64,000 nt of DNA from Bacillus multifaciens (GCF_030756675.1 NZ_JAVBXD010000015.1:1-64000), one strand, 5' to 3'. Positions 21,443 through 31,945 are shown, counted from the first letter of the stretch. A program made the numbers and translations. Notes: generated by a model from the sequence alone, not told the origin.

Positions 21443-22543
21443 ATGGGATTAACGGCTGGTATCGTTGGATTACCGAACGTAGGTAAGTCAACACTATTTA
21501 ATGCAATTACACAAGCAGGAGCAGAATCTGCGAACTACCCATTCTGTACAATAGATCCAAACGTTGGGATCGTAGAAGTTCCAGATCATCGTTTAAATAA
21601 ATTAACTGAGCTTGTAGAACCGAAGAAAACTGTGCCAACTGTCTTTGAATTTACAGATATCGCAGGTATTGTAAAAGGTGCGAGTAAAGGAGAAGGATTA
21701 GGAAATAAATTCTTATCTCATATTCGTCAAGTAGATGCAATTTGCCAAGTAGTTCGTTGTTTTGAAGACGAGAATATTACGCACGTGGCAGGAAAAGTAG
21801 ATCCAATTGCAGATATTGAAACAATTAATTTAGAGCTTATTTTAGCGGATTTAGAATCTGTTGATAAGCGTCTTGAACGCGTTACAAAATTAGCGAAACA
21901 AAAAGATAAAGATGCTGTATTTGAGCATGAAATTTTAGTTCGCTTAAAAGAAGCATTTGAAGAAGGACAACCAGCTCGTACAGTTGAATTTACTGAAGAA
22001 CAAATGAAAGTAGTAAAAGGTCTTCACTTATTAACAATAAAAGAAATGCTGTATGTAGCAAACGTTTCTGAAGACGATGTAATGGATCCATCCGGAAATG
22101 AATATGTACAAATTGTAAAAGAGTTTGCTGCAAAAGAAAATTCACAAGTCATTGTGGTTTGTGCAAAAATTGAATCAGAGATTGCAGAATTAGATGAGCA
22201 AGAGAAAAAAGTTTTCCTTGAAGAGTTAGGTATTGAAGAATCTGGTCTCGATCAATTAATTCGCGCAGCTTATGATTTATTAGGATTAGCTACTTATTTT
22301 ACAGCTGGTGTACAAGAAGTTCGTGCTTGGACATTTAAAACGGGAATGAAAGCACCACAATGTGCTGGAATCATTCATACGGATTTTGAACGTGGATTTA
22401 TTCGTGCAGAAACAGTATCTTATGATGACTTAGTAGAAAATGGCTCTATGACAGCTGCTAAAGAAGCTGGAAAAGTACGTTTAGAAGGAAAAGAATACAT
22501 TATGAAAGACGGAGATGTCGTACACTTCCGCTTTAATGTATAA
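21443..22543 (+). CDS. ychF: Ribosome-binding ATPase YchF
   Basis: Obg-family P-loop protein that hydrolyses ATP in preference to GTP and binds the 70S ribosome. It is 366 aa. ATG 21443 (MGLTAGIVGLPNVGKST) is preferred over a GTG three codons upstream because AGGAG lies eight nt before it. Seen: G1 GLPNVGKST, G3 DIAGIVKGAS, a coiled-coil insert (about 130-200) and the C-terminal TGS domain (AWTFKTGMKAPQCAGIIHTDFERGFIRAE). It lies upstream of rpsF but is separated by a terminator. Confidence 0.97.
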   Translation: MGLTAGIVGLPNVGKSTLFNAITQAGAESANYPFCTIDPNVGIVEVPDHRLNKLTELVEPKKTVPTVFEFTDIAGIVKGASKGEGLGNKFLSHIRQVDAICQVVRCFEDENITHVAGKVDPIADIETINLELILADLESVDKRLERVTKLAKQKDKDAVFEHEILVRLKEAFEEGQPARTVEFTEEQMKVVKGLHLLTIKEMLYVANVSEDDVMDPSGNEYVQIVKEFAAKENSQVIVVCAKIESEIAELDEQEKKVFLEELGIEESGLDQLIRAAYDLLGLATYFTAGVQEVRAWTFKTGMKAPQCAGIIHTDFERGFIRAETVSYDDLVENGSMTAAKEAGKVRLEGKEYIMKDGDVVHFRFNV

Positions 22544-22576
22544 TTTTTTATTTCCTAGGAAAAAAATAAAGTATTT

Positions 22577-22612
22577 AACTTGGCAAATTCATTGGATTTG
22601 CCAAGTTTTTTT
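22577..22612 (+). terminator. ychF terminator
   Basis: AACTTGGCAAATTC / GATTTGCCAAGTT stem (one mismatch) with TTTTTTT. Confidence 0.88.
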
Positions 22613-22687
22613 ATGCTTTCGTGAGTTGCTTACTCTAACTTACTATGATATAATCTAAACTCGTGAGTAATTACTATAAATTAATTG

Positions 22688-22724
22688 CTCCTTGCCCCGT
22701 GTGGGCCGTTTAGACCAAAAGGAG
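22688..22724 (+). promoter_or_regulatory. rpsF leader: S6:S18-type autoregulatory RNA (candidate)
   Basis: CTCCTT (22688-22693) can pair with AAGGAG (22719-22724) that is part of the rpsF ribosome site. Inside, CCC-CGTGT-GGG forms a short hairpin followed directly by CCG. A CCG next to a hairpin is the hallmark of the S6:S18-binding leader described for rpsF operons. Confidence 0.6.
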
Positions 22725-22735
22725 GTGAAAGTGTA

Positions 22736-23023
22736 ATGAAAAAGTACGAAATCATGTACATCATTCGTCCAAACATGGAAGAAGAAGCTCAAAAAGCTTT
22801 AGTTGAACGTTTTGCAGGCGTTTTAACTGACAATGGTGCAGAAATCATTAACACAAAAGATTGGGGTAAGCGTCGTTTAGCTTACGAAATCAACGACTTA
22901 CGTGACGGTTTCTACATGATCTTAAACGTAAATTCTAACCCAGAAGCGGTTAAAGAATTCGATCGTTTAGCTAAGATCAGCGAAGATATCATTCGTCACA
23001 TCGTTGTTAAAGACGAAGAATAA
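22736..23023 (+). CDS. rpsF: Ribosomal protein S6
   Basis: Small-subunit protein that binds with S18 to the 16S central domain. It is 95 aa from ATG 22736 ([16 protein letters not shown]), after AAAGGAGGTGA; the frame is open upstream through the leader but that part lacks a ribosome site. Seen: the ferredoxin-like S6 fold motifs [10 protein letters not shown] and [10 protein letters not shown]. First gene of rpsF-ssb-rpsR. Confidence 0.97.
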   Translation: MKKYEIMYIIRPNMEEEAQKALVERFAGVLTDNGAEIINTKDWGKRRLAYEINDLRDGFYMILNVNSNPEAVKEFDRLAKISEDIIRHIVVKDEE

Positions 23024-23053
23024 TCATTAAGATATATAGGGAGAGTGGTTCGA

Positions 23054-23563
23054 TTGATGAATCGTGTTATACTCGTTGGTCGTTTAACTAAGGACCCTGA
23101 CTTACGTTACACGCCCAATGGTGTTGCAGTAGCTACTTTCACGTTAGCTGTGAATCGCGCATTTACGAATCAGCAAGGTGAGCGTGAAGCTGACTTTATT
23201 AACTGTGTAATATGGCGTAAACAAGCAGAGAACGTAGCAAACTTTTTGAAAAAAGGTAGCTTAGCAGGCGTAGATGGACGTCTTCAAACTCGTAATTACG
23301 AGGGACAAGATGGCAAACGTGTATATGTAACAGAAGTTCTAGCGGAGAACGTACAATTTTTAGAACCGCGTAATAGCGGTGGTGAGCAACGCGGTTCATT
23401 CAATCAGCAACCATCAGGAGCAGGATTCGGAAACCAAGGCTCTCAAAATCCGTTTGGTCAATCTGGTAACAATGGCAATAATGCTGGTTTTACTAGAAAT
23501 GACGATCCATTTGCAAATGTAGGTCAACCGATTGATATTTCAGACGATGACTTACCTTTCTAA
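23054..23563 (+). CDS. ssb: Single-stranded DNA-binding protein SSB
   Basis: Binds single-stranded DNA as a tetramer and recruits replication and repair enzymes. It is 169 aa. I start at TTG 23054 (giving [19 protein letters not shown]) because GGGAGAG lies eight nt upstream; ATG 23057 is the alternative. Seen: OB-fold (1-106), a Gly/Gln/Asn-rich disordered linker (about 110-155) and the acidic interaction tip DISDDDLPF. It sits between rpsF and rpsR as in most Firmicutes. Confidence 0.97.
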   Translation: MMNRVILVGRLTKDPDLRYTPNGVAVATFTLAVNRAFTNQQGEREADFINCVIWRKQAENVANFLKKGSLAGVDGRLQTRNYEGQDGKRVYVTEVLAENVQFLEPRNSGGEQRGSFNQQPSGAGFGNQGSQNPFGQSGNNGNNAGFTRNDDPFANVGQPIDISDDDLPF

Positions 23564-23571
23564 TGGTATAG

Positions 23572-23844
<273 letters not shown>

Positions 23845-23853
23845 TAACGTATG

Positions 23854-23890
23854 AAATGCACAGTAGAGTATCACTCTACTGTGCATTTTG
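23854..23890 (+). terminator. rpsR terminator
   Basis: AAATGCACAGTAGAG / CTCTACTGTGCATTT stem, 15 bp, followed by TTTTGC. Confidence 0.85.
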
Positions 23891-23919
23891 CTATTCTCTT
23901 CTTTTTGTTAACCGTGATT

Positions 23920-23936
23920 TAAGTTTCACTTTATAG
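23920..23936 (-). repeat. solo bcr1 terminus upstream of yybS
   Basis: TAAGTTTCACTTTATAG matches the AAGTTTCACTTTATA end of the bcr1 copies elsewhere, without the rest of the element. It ends about 5 nt before the yybS ribosome site. Confidence 0.6.
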
Positions 23937-23952
23937 AAAGAGGGTGTGAAGA

Positions 23953-24891
23953 ATGAAACCCACACGACTCATTACAGAAGGAGCGGTATTACTTGCTTTA
24001 TATGCTGTCTTGCTTTTGGCTTCTCTGTATATGCCTGTTTTAGGTGCTATATGTATATTTGCACTGCCGTTGCCATTTCTTATTTTTTCAATCAGATACC
24101 AGTTAAGTAGTGCTTGTATGTTGTTAGGAGCGGCAATTCTTGTAACACTTATTGTGAGTTCGCCTCTTAGTATTGCGAATACACTTATGTTCGGAATAAC
24201 AGGAATTATATTAGGACACATGTATAAAAAGAAAAAAAGTGTTATTGAAATTTTAATGGTAGGGACACTTGTATATCTTGTGAGTTTTGTATTGCTGTAT
24301 ATTGTTAGCGTGCAGTTTTTTAATATAGATATTGTGAAACAGATGCAAGATATGTTCAAACAATCAATGGAACAAAGTGAAAAATTCATGAAGATGGCGG
24401 GTGCATCTGTAAATGAAGGGAAACTAGCTGAATTGAAAAAAGCAGTTAATACAATTGGGGTGCTTTTACCAACTGTACTTGCTATGGCTTCGTTATTCTC
24501 TTCTTGGATTACTATTTTAATTGCTAATCGTGTTTTAAAACGATTAAAGTACACGGCGGTATCTTGGCCGAAATTTCGTGATATACAAATTCCTAAGAGT
24601 GTTGTTTGGTTGTATGTCGTGATTATTTTGCTTGGTTCTTTTACAAAGATAGAAGCAGGATCATATGTAGAAATGGTGTTCTTAAATTTATCAACAATTT
24701 TTACTTTTTTACTGTTGCTTCAAGGATTTTCGTTCCTTGCTTTTTTTACAAATGCAAAAGGATATACGAAAGCTGTTCCAATCTTAACCTTTGTTGTAGG
24801 GTTGTTTGTGCCAGTTTTGTTTCCTCTTATGACAATCTTAGGTATAATTGATTTAGGCTTTTCGTTACGATCGAAAGTACAGGTAAAATAA
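23953..24891 (+). CDS. yybS: DUF2232 membrane protein YybS
   Basis: Polytopic membrane protein of unknown function, 312 aa, with about eight predicted membrane helices. DUF2232 members resemble the substrate-binding S components of ECF transporters; the N-terminus ITEGAVLLALYAVLLLASLY fits that pattern. A soluble stretch (about 135-160, KQMQDMFKQSMEQSEKFMK) separates two membrane blocks. ATG 23953 follows AGGGTGTG. It precedes gdpP as in B. subtilis, but two bcr1 copies intervene. Confidence 0.9.
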   Translation: MKPTRLITEGAVLLALYAVLLLASLYMPVLGAICIFALPLPFLIFSIRYQLSSACMLLGAAILVTLIVSSPLSIANTLMFGITGIILGHMYKKKKSVIEILMVGTLVYLVSFVLLYIVSVQFFNIDIVKQMQDMFKQSMEQSEKFMKMAGASVNEGKLAELKKAVNTIGVLLPTVLAMASLFSSWITILIANRVLKRLKYTAVSWPKFRDIQIPKSVVWLYVVIILLGSFTKIEAGSYVEMVFLNLSTIFTFLLLLQGFSFLAFFTNAKGYTKAVPILTFVVGLFVPVLFPLMTILGIIDLGFSLRSKVQVK

Positions 24892-24950
24892 GTATTTGAA
24901 ACAAAGTACTTTTTATGAGTCTTTTGTAACGAACCGTAGAAATCAAAGCT

Positions 24951-25057
24951 TTTATCCTACGCTTAATAGAACGATTAGCCTTTGTAAGCGAGGAATAAGT
25001 GTAGTTGACTCAATTAAATATCGGTAGAGGATAAGGATTTAACTAATGGATGGTTTA
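24951..25057 (-). repeat. bcr1-type repeat, degenerate copy 5a
   Basis: Reverse copy recognisable from TTTATCC at one end and ATCGGTAGAGGATAA near the other (the next copy has ATCGGTCGAGGATAA). It adjoins copy 5b. Interval 24892-24950 holds nothing I recognise. Confidence 0.5.
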
Positions 25058-25213
25058 TTTTATCCCGCTATGAATAGGCAGTAGGACTCCCGCTTCGAAA
25101 ATTTGAGAAGTCAAAGAAGATCGGTCGAGGATAACTGCTAGTATGTGCCCGATTAGTTCAACTAACTATCAGTAGAGATGCAAAAAACTCTCTGATGGAA
25201 GTTTCACTTTATA
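25058..25213 (-). repeat. bcr1-type repeat, full-length copy 5b
   Basis: 156-bp reverse copy from TTTATCCCGCTATGAATAGG to AAGTTTCACTTTATA, with TTTAT at both ends. Its end touches the gdpP ribosome site, so any gdpP transcript starting upstream would contain it. Confidence 0.88.
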
Positions 25214-25225
25214 GGAGTTGTATAT

Positions 25226-27199
25226 ATGCCTGAATTTTATAAGAAACAGCGGTTTCTATATCCTGTTTATGTATTGGCGTTTTTAGCATTTTTACTCATT
25301 ACTATTCTCGTTTATTTTCATTGGATGACGGGGATGATTTCTTTTGTTGTTTTTTGTATTGTCTTATTTTTCGTTATTAAATTTGAACTTGCATTTCAAA
25401 GAAGCATTGAAAAGTATACGAATGATACGATTACAAGGGTAAAAAAGGTAAGTAATGAGGCTTTCAATCAAATGCCGATTGGAATTCTACTATATAATAA
25501 GGATTATGGGATCGACTGGGCAAATCCATATCTATCTTCTTGTTTAGGACAACATTCTTTAGCTGGATGGCACTTGTATGATTTATCAGAAACCCTACTT
25601 TTATTTACAAAAGGAGAAACAGCTAATGATATTGTATCTTTAAACAATCGAAAGTTTCGTGTGTTTGCGAGGAAAGAAGAGAAATTAATCTATTTCTTTG
25701 ATGTGACAGAACAAACAGAAATTGAGAAAATGTATGAAGATCAAAGAACGGTACTCGCTGTTATCTATTTAGATAATTACGATGAAGTAACACAAGGATT
25801 AGATGATCAATTACGTACAAATATTACAAGCCACGTTACATCTTTACTAAATGAATGGGCTGTGAAGCATGGAGCTTATTTGAAGCGTGCTTCATCTGAA
25901 CGATTTTTTGTTGTGTTAAATGAAAGTGTTTTAACGCAAATGGAGAAAGGGAAATTTGATATTTTAGATCAAGTGCGTGAAGAGACATCTAAACGAAATA
26001 TTCCTCTTACTCTTAGTATTGGTGTTGGTTCTGGTGATTTATCACTAGTAGAACTTGGAGCTATGGCGCAATCTGGTCTCGATTTAGCACTTGGTCGTGG
26101 TGGAGATCAAGTGGCAATTAAACAAGCGACAGGTAAAGTAAAGTTTTATGGCGGGAAAACGAATCCTGTAGAAAAACGTACTCGTGTACGTGCGCGTGTG
26201 ATTTCTCACGCTTTAAAAGATCTTGTGTTAGAAAGTAGCAATATCATCATTATGGGACACCGGGCACCGGATATGGATGCAATCGGAGCTGCAATTGGGA
26301 TTTTAAAAGTGGCACAGCTGAATGAGCGCGAAGGATATATTGTATTAGATGAAAATGATTCTGATAAAGGGATTAAGCGTTTGATGGACGAAGTTAAGCA
26401 GCACGAGGAATTATGGTCGCGCTTTATTACACCGCAGCAGGCCCTTGAATTTGCGAATGATGATTCGCTTCTTGTTGTAGTAGATACGCATAAACCATCT
26501 ATGGTTATGGAAAGAAAGTTACTTGATAAGATTGAAAATGTTGTTGTAATTGATCATCATCGTCGCGGTGAGGACTTCATTGAGGATCCGTTGCTTGTTT
26601 ATATGGAACCATATGCATCATCTACAGCAGAACTTGTAACAGAGCTGTTGGAATATCAGCCTAAGCGTTTGAAAATGAATATGCTAGAGGCAACGGCTTT
26701 ACTGGCAGGTATTATCGTGGATACGAAGAGTTTTACATTCCGTACCGGAGCACGTACGTTTGATGCGGCTTCCTATCTTCGTTCTCATGGCGCAGATACT
26801 ATTTTGGTACAAAAGTTATTAAAAGAAGATATGGCCCATTATTTACAAATTGCAAAAACAATTCGAAATGCGTACATTTATAAAAATGGGATTGCAATTG
26901 CAAAGGTAGATGGTGATGGGTTTTATGATCAAGTATTAATTGCTCAATCAGCTGATACATTACTCACAATGACAGGAGTGATTGCCTCTTTCGTAATTGC
27001 ACAGCGCAGTGAAAGTGTGATTGGGATTAGTGGACGTTCTTTAGGGGAAGTAAATGTACAGCTTATTATGGAAAATTTAGGCGGGGGCGGCCATTTAACA
27101 AATGCTGCAACACAAATACAAGACATATCAATTGATGAAGCAGAAGCAAACTTACAATCTGTTATAAATGAGTATTTAGAGGGAGGAACACAATCATGA
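25226..27199 (+). CDS. gdpP: Cyclic-di-AMP phosphodiesterase GdpP
   Basis: Membrane phosphodiesterase converting c-di-AMP to pApA, controlling potassium and wall homeostasis. It is 657 aa: two membrane helices (about 12-52), a degenerate heme-binding PAS domain (about 75-150), a degenerate GGDEF domain (170-305) and a DHH/DHHA1 domain. Metal ligands are visible: H345, D349 and D351 (GHRAPDMDA), D420 (VVDTHKP) and DHH at 443-445, then [13 protein letters not shown] 25226 follows TAGGAG. The stop overlaps the rplI start (ATGA). Confidence 0.97.
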   Translation: MPEFYKKQRFLYPVYVLAFLAFLLITILVYFHWMTGMISFVVFCIVLFFVIKFELAFQRSIEKYTNDTITRVKKVSNEAFNQMPIGILLYNKDYGIDWANPYLSSCLGQHSLAGWHLYDLSETLLLFTKGETANDIVSLNNRKFRVFARKEEKLIYFFDVTEQTEIEKMYEDQRTVLAVIYLDNYDEVTQGLDDQLRTNITSHVTSLLNEWAVKHGAYLKRASSERFFVVLNESVLTQMEKGKFDILDQVREETSKRNIPLTLSIGVGSGDLSLVELGAMAQSGLDLALGRGGDQVAIKQATGKVKFYGGKTNPVEKRTRVRARVISHALKDLVLESSNIIIMGHRAPDMDAIGAAIGILKVAQLNEREGYIVLDENDSDKGIKRLMDEVKQHEELWSRFITPQQALEFANDDSLLVVVDTHKPSMVMERKLLDKIENVVVIDHHRRGEDFIEDPLLVYMEPYASSTAELVTELLEYQPKRLKMNMLEATALLAGIIVDTKSFTFRTGARTFDAASYLRSHGADTILVQKLLKEDMAHYLQIAKTIRNAYIYKNGIAIAKVDGDGFYDQVLIAQSADTLLTMTGVIASFVIAQRSESVIGISGRSLGEVNVQLIMENLGGGGHLTNAATQIQDISIDEAEANLQSVINEYLEGGTQS

Positions 27200-27642
27200 A
27201 AGTAATCTTTTTAAAAGACGTAAAAGGTAAAGGGAAAAAAGGGGAAGTAAAAAACGTACCAGACGGTTATGCGAATAACTTTTTATTAAAACAAGGACTT
27301 GCGATTGAAGCGACAAATGCAAATGTGAAAACATTAGATGCGAAAAAGCGTAAAGAAGAAAAAGATGCAGAATTAGAGCTTGAAAAATGCAAGGAATTAA
27401 AAGAAACTCTAGAAAAGTTAACAGTAGAGTTAAAAGCAAAATCGGGTGAAGGTGGCCGTTTATTCGGTTCTATTACAAGTAAACAAATTGTAGATGGCTT
27501 ACAAAAAGTTCATAATATTAAACTTGATAAACGTAAATTTGAAATGGATGATGCAATTCGTGCATTAGGATATACGAACGTTATTGTGAAATTACATCCA
27601 CAAGTAACAGCAACAGTAAAAGTGCATGTTACTGAACAATAA
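27196..27642 (+). CDS. rplI: Ribosomal protein L9
   Basis: Large-subunit protein with two globular domains joined by a long helix. It is 148 aa, starting [19 protein letters not shown], with the N-terminal RNA-binding signature [13 protein letters not shown], the charged central helix (about 41-75) and C-terminal domain ([13 protein letters not shown]). Its ATG overlaps the gdpP stop by 4 nt, so it is translationally coupled. dnaB starts 27 nt after its stop. Confidence 0.97.
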   Translation: MKVIFLKDVKGKGKKGEVKNVPDGYANNFLLKQGLAIEATNANVKTLDAKKRKEEKDAELELEKCKELKETLEKLTVELKAKSGEGGRLFGSITSKQIVDGLQKVHNIKLDKRKFEMDDAIRALGYTNVIVKLHPQVTATVKVHVTEQ

Positions 27643-27669
27643 ACAAAAGATTGAAGAGGAGGTTTGCGC

Positions 27670-29031
27670 ATGAGTGACGTATTTGCTGATCGTACCCCTC
27701 CGCATAATATTGAGGCTGAACAAGCCGTATTAGGAGCTATTTTTCTCGATCAAGAAGCGTTAACATCAGCTTCGGAAATGCTAATGCCAGAAGACTTCTA
27801 TCGAACGGCGCATCAAAAAATTTATCAAATGATGCTTGATCTTTCCGATAAAGGGGAGCCCATTGATTTAGTTACCGCAACAGCAGCGCTTGCTGATCAA
27901 AATTTGTTAGAAGAAATTGGCGGTGTTTCTTATTTAGCTGAACTAGCGGAAGCTGTACCGACAGCTGCCAATGTAGGATATTATGCACGTATTATCGCAG
28001 AAAAATCGATTTTGCGTCGGCTTATTCGGACAGCAACACATATTGTGTCGGATGGTTATGAACGAGAAGATGATGTCGAGAGTCTATTAAATGAAGCTGA
28101 GAAAAAAATATTAGAAGTATCTCAGCGTACGAATACAAAAGGTTTTCAAAATATTAAAGATGTTCTTGTAGCGGCTTACGATAAAATTGAGTTGCTGCAT
28201 AATCAAAAAGGTGAAATTACAGGGATCCCAACCGGTTTTACCGAGTTAGATCGTATGACAGCAGGTTTCCAGCGCAATGATTTAATTATTGTAGCGGCGC
28301 GTCCATCTGTAGGGAAAACAGCATTTTCTTTAAACATTGCTCAAAATGTTGCGACGAAGACGGACGAAAACGTTGCGATTTTTAGTTTAGAGATGGGGTC
28401 TGATCAGCTCGTTATGCGTATGCTTTGTGCAGAAGGGAATATTGATGCACAGCGTCTTCGTACAGGAACTTTAACTTCAGATGACTGGGCGAAACTAACG
28501 ATGGCGATGGGCAGTCTCTCAAATGCAGGTATTTTTATTGATGATACGCCAGGTATTCGTGTTAGTGAAATTCGAGCAAAGTGCAGGCGTTTAAAACAAG
28601 AACATGGTCTTGGAATGATTCTAATTGATTATTTGCAGCTTATTCAAGGTAGCGGGAAATCTGGTGAAAACCGTCAGCAAGAAGTATCGGAAATTTCTCG
28701 TACACTAAAAGGGCTCGCTCGTGAACTAGAAGTTCCAGTTATTGCTTTATCTCAGCTGTCTCGTGGTGTAGAATCTCGTCAAGATAAGCGTCCGATGATG
28801 TCGGATATTCGTGAATCAGGAAGTATTGAGCAGGATGCTGATATAGTAGCATTCTTATATCGTGAGGATTACTATGACCGAGAAACAGAAAATAAAAATA
28901 CAATTGAAATTATTATTGCTAAGCAGCGTAATGGTCCAGTAGGTTCAGTTGAATTGGCGTTTGTGAAGGAATTTAACAAATTCGTAAACTTAGAACGGCG
29001 CTTTGATGATGGGCATGCACCGCCAGCATAG
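27670..29031 (+). CDS. dnaB: Replicative DNA helicase (DnaB family; dnaC in B. subtilis)
   Basis: Hexameric 5'-3' helicase of the replication fork. It is 453 aa from ATG 27670 (MSDVFADRTPPHNIEAEQAV), with AGGAGG seven nt upstream. Seen: N-terminal primase-interaction domain (1-150), linker, RecA-like ATPase with Walker A ARPSVGKTAFS, FSLEMGSDQL (arginine-rich H1a/H2 area), ILIDYLQLIQG and QLSRGVESR plus DIRESGSIEQDADIV. Part of the gdpP-rplI-dnaB operon ending at the next terminator. Confidence 0.97.
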   Translation: MSDVFADRTPPHNIEAEQAVLGAIFLDQEALTSASEMLMPEDFYRTAHQKIYQMMLDLSDKGEPIDLVTATAALADQNLLEEIGGVSYLAELAEAVPTAANVGYYARIIAEKSILRRLIRTATHIVSDGYEREDDVESLLNEAEKKILEVSQRTNTKGFQNIKDVLVAAYDKIELLHNQKGEITGIPTGFTELDRMTAGFQRNDLIIVAARPSVGKTAFSLNIAQNVATKTDENVAIFSLEMGSDQLVMRMLCAEGNIDAQRLRTGTLTSDDWAKLTMAMGSLSNAGIFIDDTPGIRVSEIRAKCRRLKQEHGLGMILIDYLQLIQGSGKSGENRQQEVSEISRTLKGLARELEVPVIALSQLSRGVESRQDKRPMMSDIRESGSIEQDADIVAFLYREDYYDRETENKNTIEIIIAKQRNGPVGSVELAFVKEFNKFVNLERRFDDGHAPPA

Positions 29032-29040
29032 TGACAGTAT

Positions 29041-29084
29041 AAAAAAGAAGCACATTTCTTATAATAAAATGTGCTTCTTTTTTT
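29041..29084 (+). terminator. dnaB terminator
   Basis: AAAAAGAAGCACATTT / AAATGTGCTTCTTTTT stem followed by TTTG; the A-rich left side also allows minus-strand function. Confidence 0.88.
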
Positions 29085-29129
29085 GTTTGTAAAAAAACAA
29101 TGCCTTACATAGGTGAGAAGGGGTTCTTA

Positions 29130-29199
29130 CGAACGAAAAAGATAAAAAATAAAAAAATGTTCGTTTTTTAATTGACTTCTCTTTGCATTTTGGTACAAT
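29130..29199 (+). promoter_or_regulatory. purA promoter with inverted CGAAC/GTTCG motifs
   Basis: TTGACT (29172-29177), a 16-nt spacer and TACAAT (29194-29199) form the promoter. Just upstream, CGAACGAA (29130-29137) and GTTCG (29159-29163) form an inverted pair resembling PurR boxes, although the 24-nt spacing is not exact. Adenine-responsive PurR control is known for B. subtilis purA. Confidence 0.55.
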
Positions 29200-29243
29200 T
29201 ATATTGTTTGAAAAGTTCGTTTGAAAATTTCGGAGGTGCTTGA

Positions 29244-30536
<1,293 letters not shown>

Positions 30537-30569
30537 TCTTGTTTTTTTCTTAAGAATACGGTATATTTA

Positions 30570-30600
30570 AAAAGAACCCACGTTGAATGGGTTCTTTTTT
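30570..30600 (+). terminator. purA terminator
   Basis: AAAGAACCCA / TGGGTTCTTT stem with a 7-nt loop and six T. Confidence 0.88.
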
Positions 30601-30631
30601 CATGTTTTTATAAAAAAAATTGAAAAAAGTA

Positions 30632-30661
30632 TTGCAAAAAGAAAACATTTCATGATATTAT
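30632..30661 (+). promoter_or_regulatory. tRNA operon promoter
   Basis: TTGCAA (30632-30637), an 18-nt spacer and TATTAT (30656-30661), 38 nt before the first tRNA. Confidence 0.65.
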
Positions 30662-30699
30662 AAACCCTGTCGTCACGAAAACATGACATTGGTGAATAG

Positions 30700-30775
30700 G
30701 AGCCATTAGCTCAGTTGGTAGAGCATCTGACTTTTAATCAGAGGGTCGAAGGTTCGAGTCCTTCATGGCTCACCA
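30700..30775 (+). tRNA. tRNA-Lys (TTT)
   Basis: A 7-bp acceptor stem GAGCCAT / ATGGCTC, D-loop AGCTCAGTTGGTAGAGC, anticodon loop CTTTTAA (anticodon TTT), T arm GGTTCGAGTCC, and encoded CCA. Confidence 0.97.
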
Positions 30776-30787
30776 TTTTATTTTCGT

Positions 30788-30859
30788 GGCCCGTTGGTCA
30801 AGTGGTTAAGACACCGCCCTTTCACGGCGGTAACACGGGTTCGAATCCCGTACGGGTCA
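30788..30859 (+). tRNA. tRNA-Glu (TTC)
   Basis: Acceptor GGCCCGT / ACGGGTC (one G-T pair), anticodon loop CTTTCAC (anticodon TTC), T arm GGGTTCGAATCCC. CCA is not encoded; TTTT follows. Confidence 0.96.
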
Positions 30860-30881
30860 TTTTTTATATATATTAAGTTTT

Positions 30882-30957
30882 GGTCCCGTGGTGTAGTGGT
30901 TAACATGCCTGCCTGTCACGCAGGAGATCGCCGGTTCGACCCCGGTCGGGACCGCCA
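30882..30957 (+). tRNA. tRNA-Asp (GTC)
   Basis: Acceptor GGTCCCG / CGGGACC, anticodon loop CTGTCAC (anticodon GTC), T arm CGGTTCGACCCCG, discriminator G and encoded CCA. Confidence 0.97.
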
Positions 30958-31000
30958 CTTTTGTTTAATACCACAATTAGTGGTTTTATATATATGTTTT

Positions 31001-31073
<73 letters not shown>

Positions 31074-31078
31074 CTTCC

Positions 31079-31113
31079 AAGGATATTAAGTGGGCCCGCT
31101 TAATATCCTTTTT
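31079..31113 (+). terminator. tRNA operon terminator
   Basis: AAGGATATTAAG / CTTAATATCCTT stem with an 8-nt loop followed by TTTTTAT. Confidence 0.88.
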
Positions 31114-31125
31114 ATATTGTACAAT

Positions 31126-31154
31126 TTTACAAATGAGATTAGTTCTTTTAAAAT
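31126..31154 (+). promoter_or_regulatory. walR operon promoter (candidate)
   Basis: TTTACA (31126-31131), a 17-nt spacer and TAAAAT (31149-31154). A hairpin lies between it and walR. Confidence 0.5.
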
Positions 31155-31167
31155 AGAATGAAGAGAA

Positions 31168-31197
31168 GCCTCTAGCAGTTGAAGCTAGAGGTTTTTC
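31168..31197 (+). terminator. hairpin with T run in the walR leader
   Basis: CCTCTAGC / GCTAGAGG stem, 7-nt loop, followed by TTTTT. It has terminator form but lies 38 nt before walR, so it may be an attenuator in the leader or a second stop for tRNA read-through. Confidence 0.6.
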
Positions 31198-31234
31198 TGT
31201 AAGGAAGGCATTAAACGTTCAGGAGGAAACTAAA

Positions 31235-31942
31235 ATGATGGGAAAGAAAATTCTAGTCGTGGATGATGAAAAACCAATTGCAGATATTTTAAAGTTTAAT
31301 TTAGAAAAAGAAGGTTTTGAAATTGTAATGGCTCATGATGGTGATGAGGCCATTGAAAAAGCAAATGAAGAACAACCAGATATGGTTTTATTAGATATTA
31401 TGTTACCGGGAAAAGATGGTTTAGAAGTTTGTCGTGAAATACGGAAAAACCATGAAATGCCAATTATTATGCTAACAGCAAAAGACTCTGAAATTGATAA
31501 AGTTCTTGGATTAGAACTGGGGGCAGATGACTATGTAACAAAGCCGTTTAGTACACGTGAGTTATTAGCACGCGTAAAAGCGAATTTACGTCGTCATCAA
31601 CAAGGAGGAACGGCTGAAAAAGAAGAAAATGCAGAGATGGTTATTGGTCCGATTGTGATTAATCCCAATGCATATAGTGTAACAAAGCGTGAAGAAAATA
31701 TTGAGTTAACACATCGCGAATTTGAATTACTTCATTATTTAGCGAAGCATTTAGGACAAGTTATGACACGTGAACATTTATTACAAACCGTTTGGGGTTA
31801 TGATTATTTTGGTGATGTGCGTACAGTAGATGTAACAGTTCGTCGTTTACGTGAAAAAATTGAAGATAATCCAAGTCATCCGACTTTAATTGTAACAAGA
31901 CGTGGTGTGGGATATTACTTACGCGATCCAGAGCAGGAGTAA
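31235..31942 (+). CDS. walR: Essential response regulator WalR
   Basis: OmpR-type regulator of cell-wall hydrolase genes, phosphorylated by WalK. It is 235 aa: receiver domain (acidic pocket D10-D11, phosphoacceptor D54 in LLDIMLPG, K103-region TKPF) and winged-helix DNA-binding domain (about 135-232, ending [14 protein letters not shown]). ATG 31235 follows AGGAGGAAAC; a second ATG is adjacent. It starts the walR-K-H-I-J-htrC operon, with 3 nt to walK. Confidence 0.97.
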   Translation: MMGKKILVVDDEKPIADILKFNLEKEGFEIVMAHDGDEAIEKANEEQPDMVLLDIMLPGKDGLEVCREIRKNHEMPIIMLTAKDSEIDKVLGLELGADDYVTKPFSTRELLARVKANLRRHQQGGTAEKEENAEMVIGPIVINPNAYSVTKREENIELTHREFELLHYLAKHLGQVMTREHLLQTVWGYDYFGDVRTVDVTVRRLREKIEDNPSHPTLIVTRRGVGYYLRDPEQE

Positions 31943-31945
31943 TAT

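Noticed and set aside
23931-24554. 207-codon minus-strand frame opposite yybS
   Set aside because: It lies wholly on the complement of a well-supported membrane protein gene, lacks a ribosome site, and its product resembles no family I know.
31400-31420. TTACCGGGAAAA in walR as a possible Noc-binding site
   Set aside because: Only about 10 of 14 positions match, which is expected by chance in this sequence.
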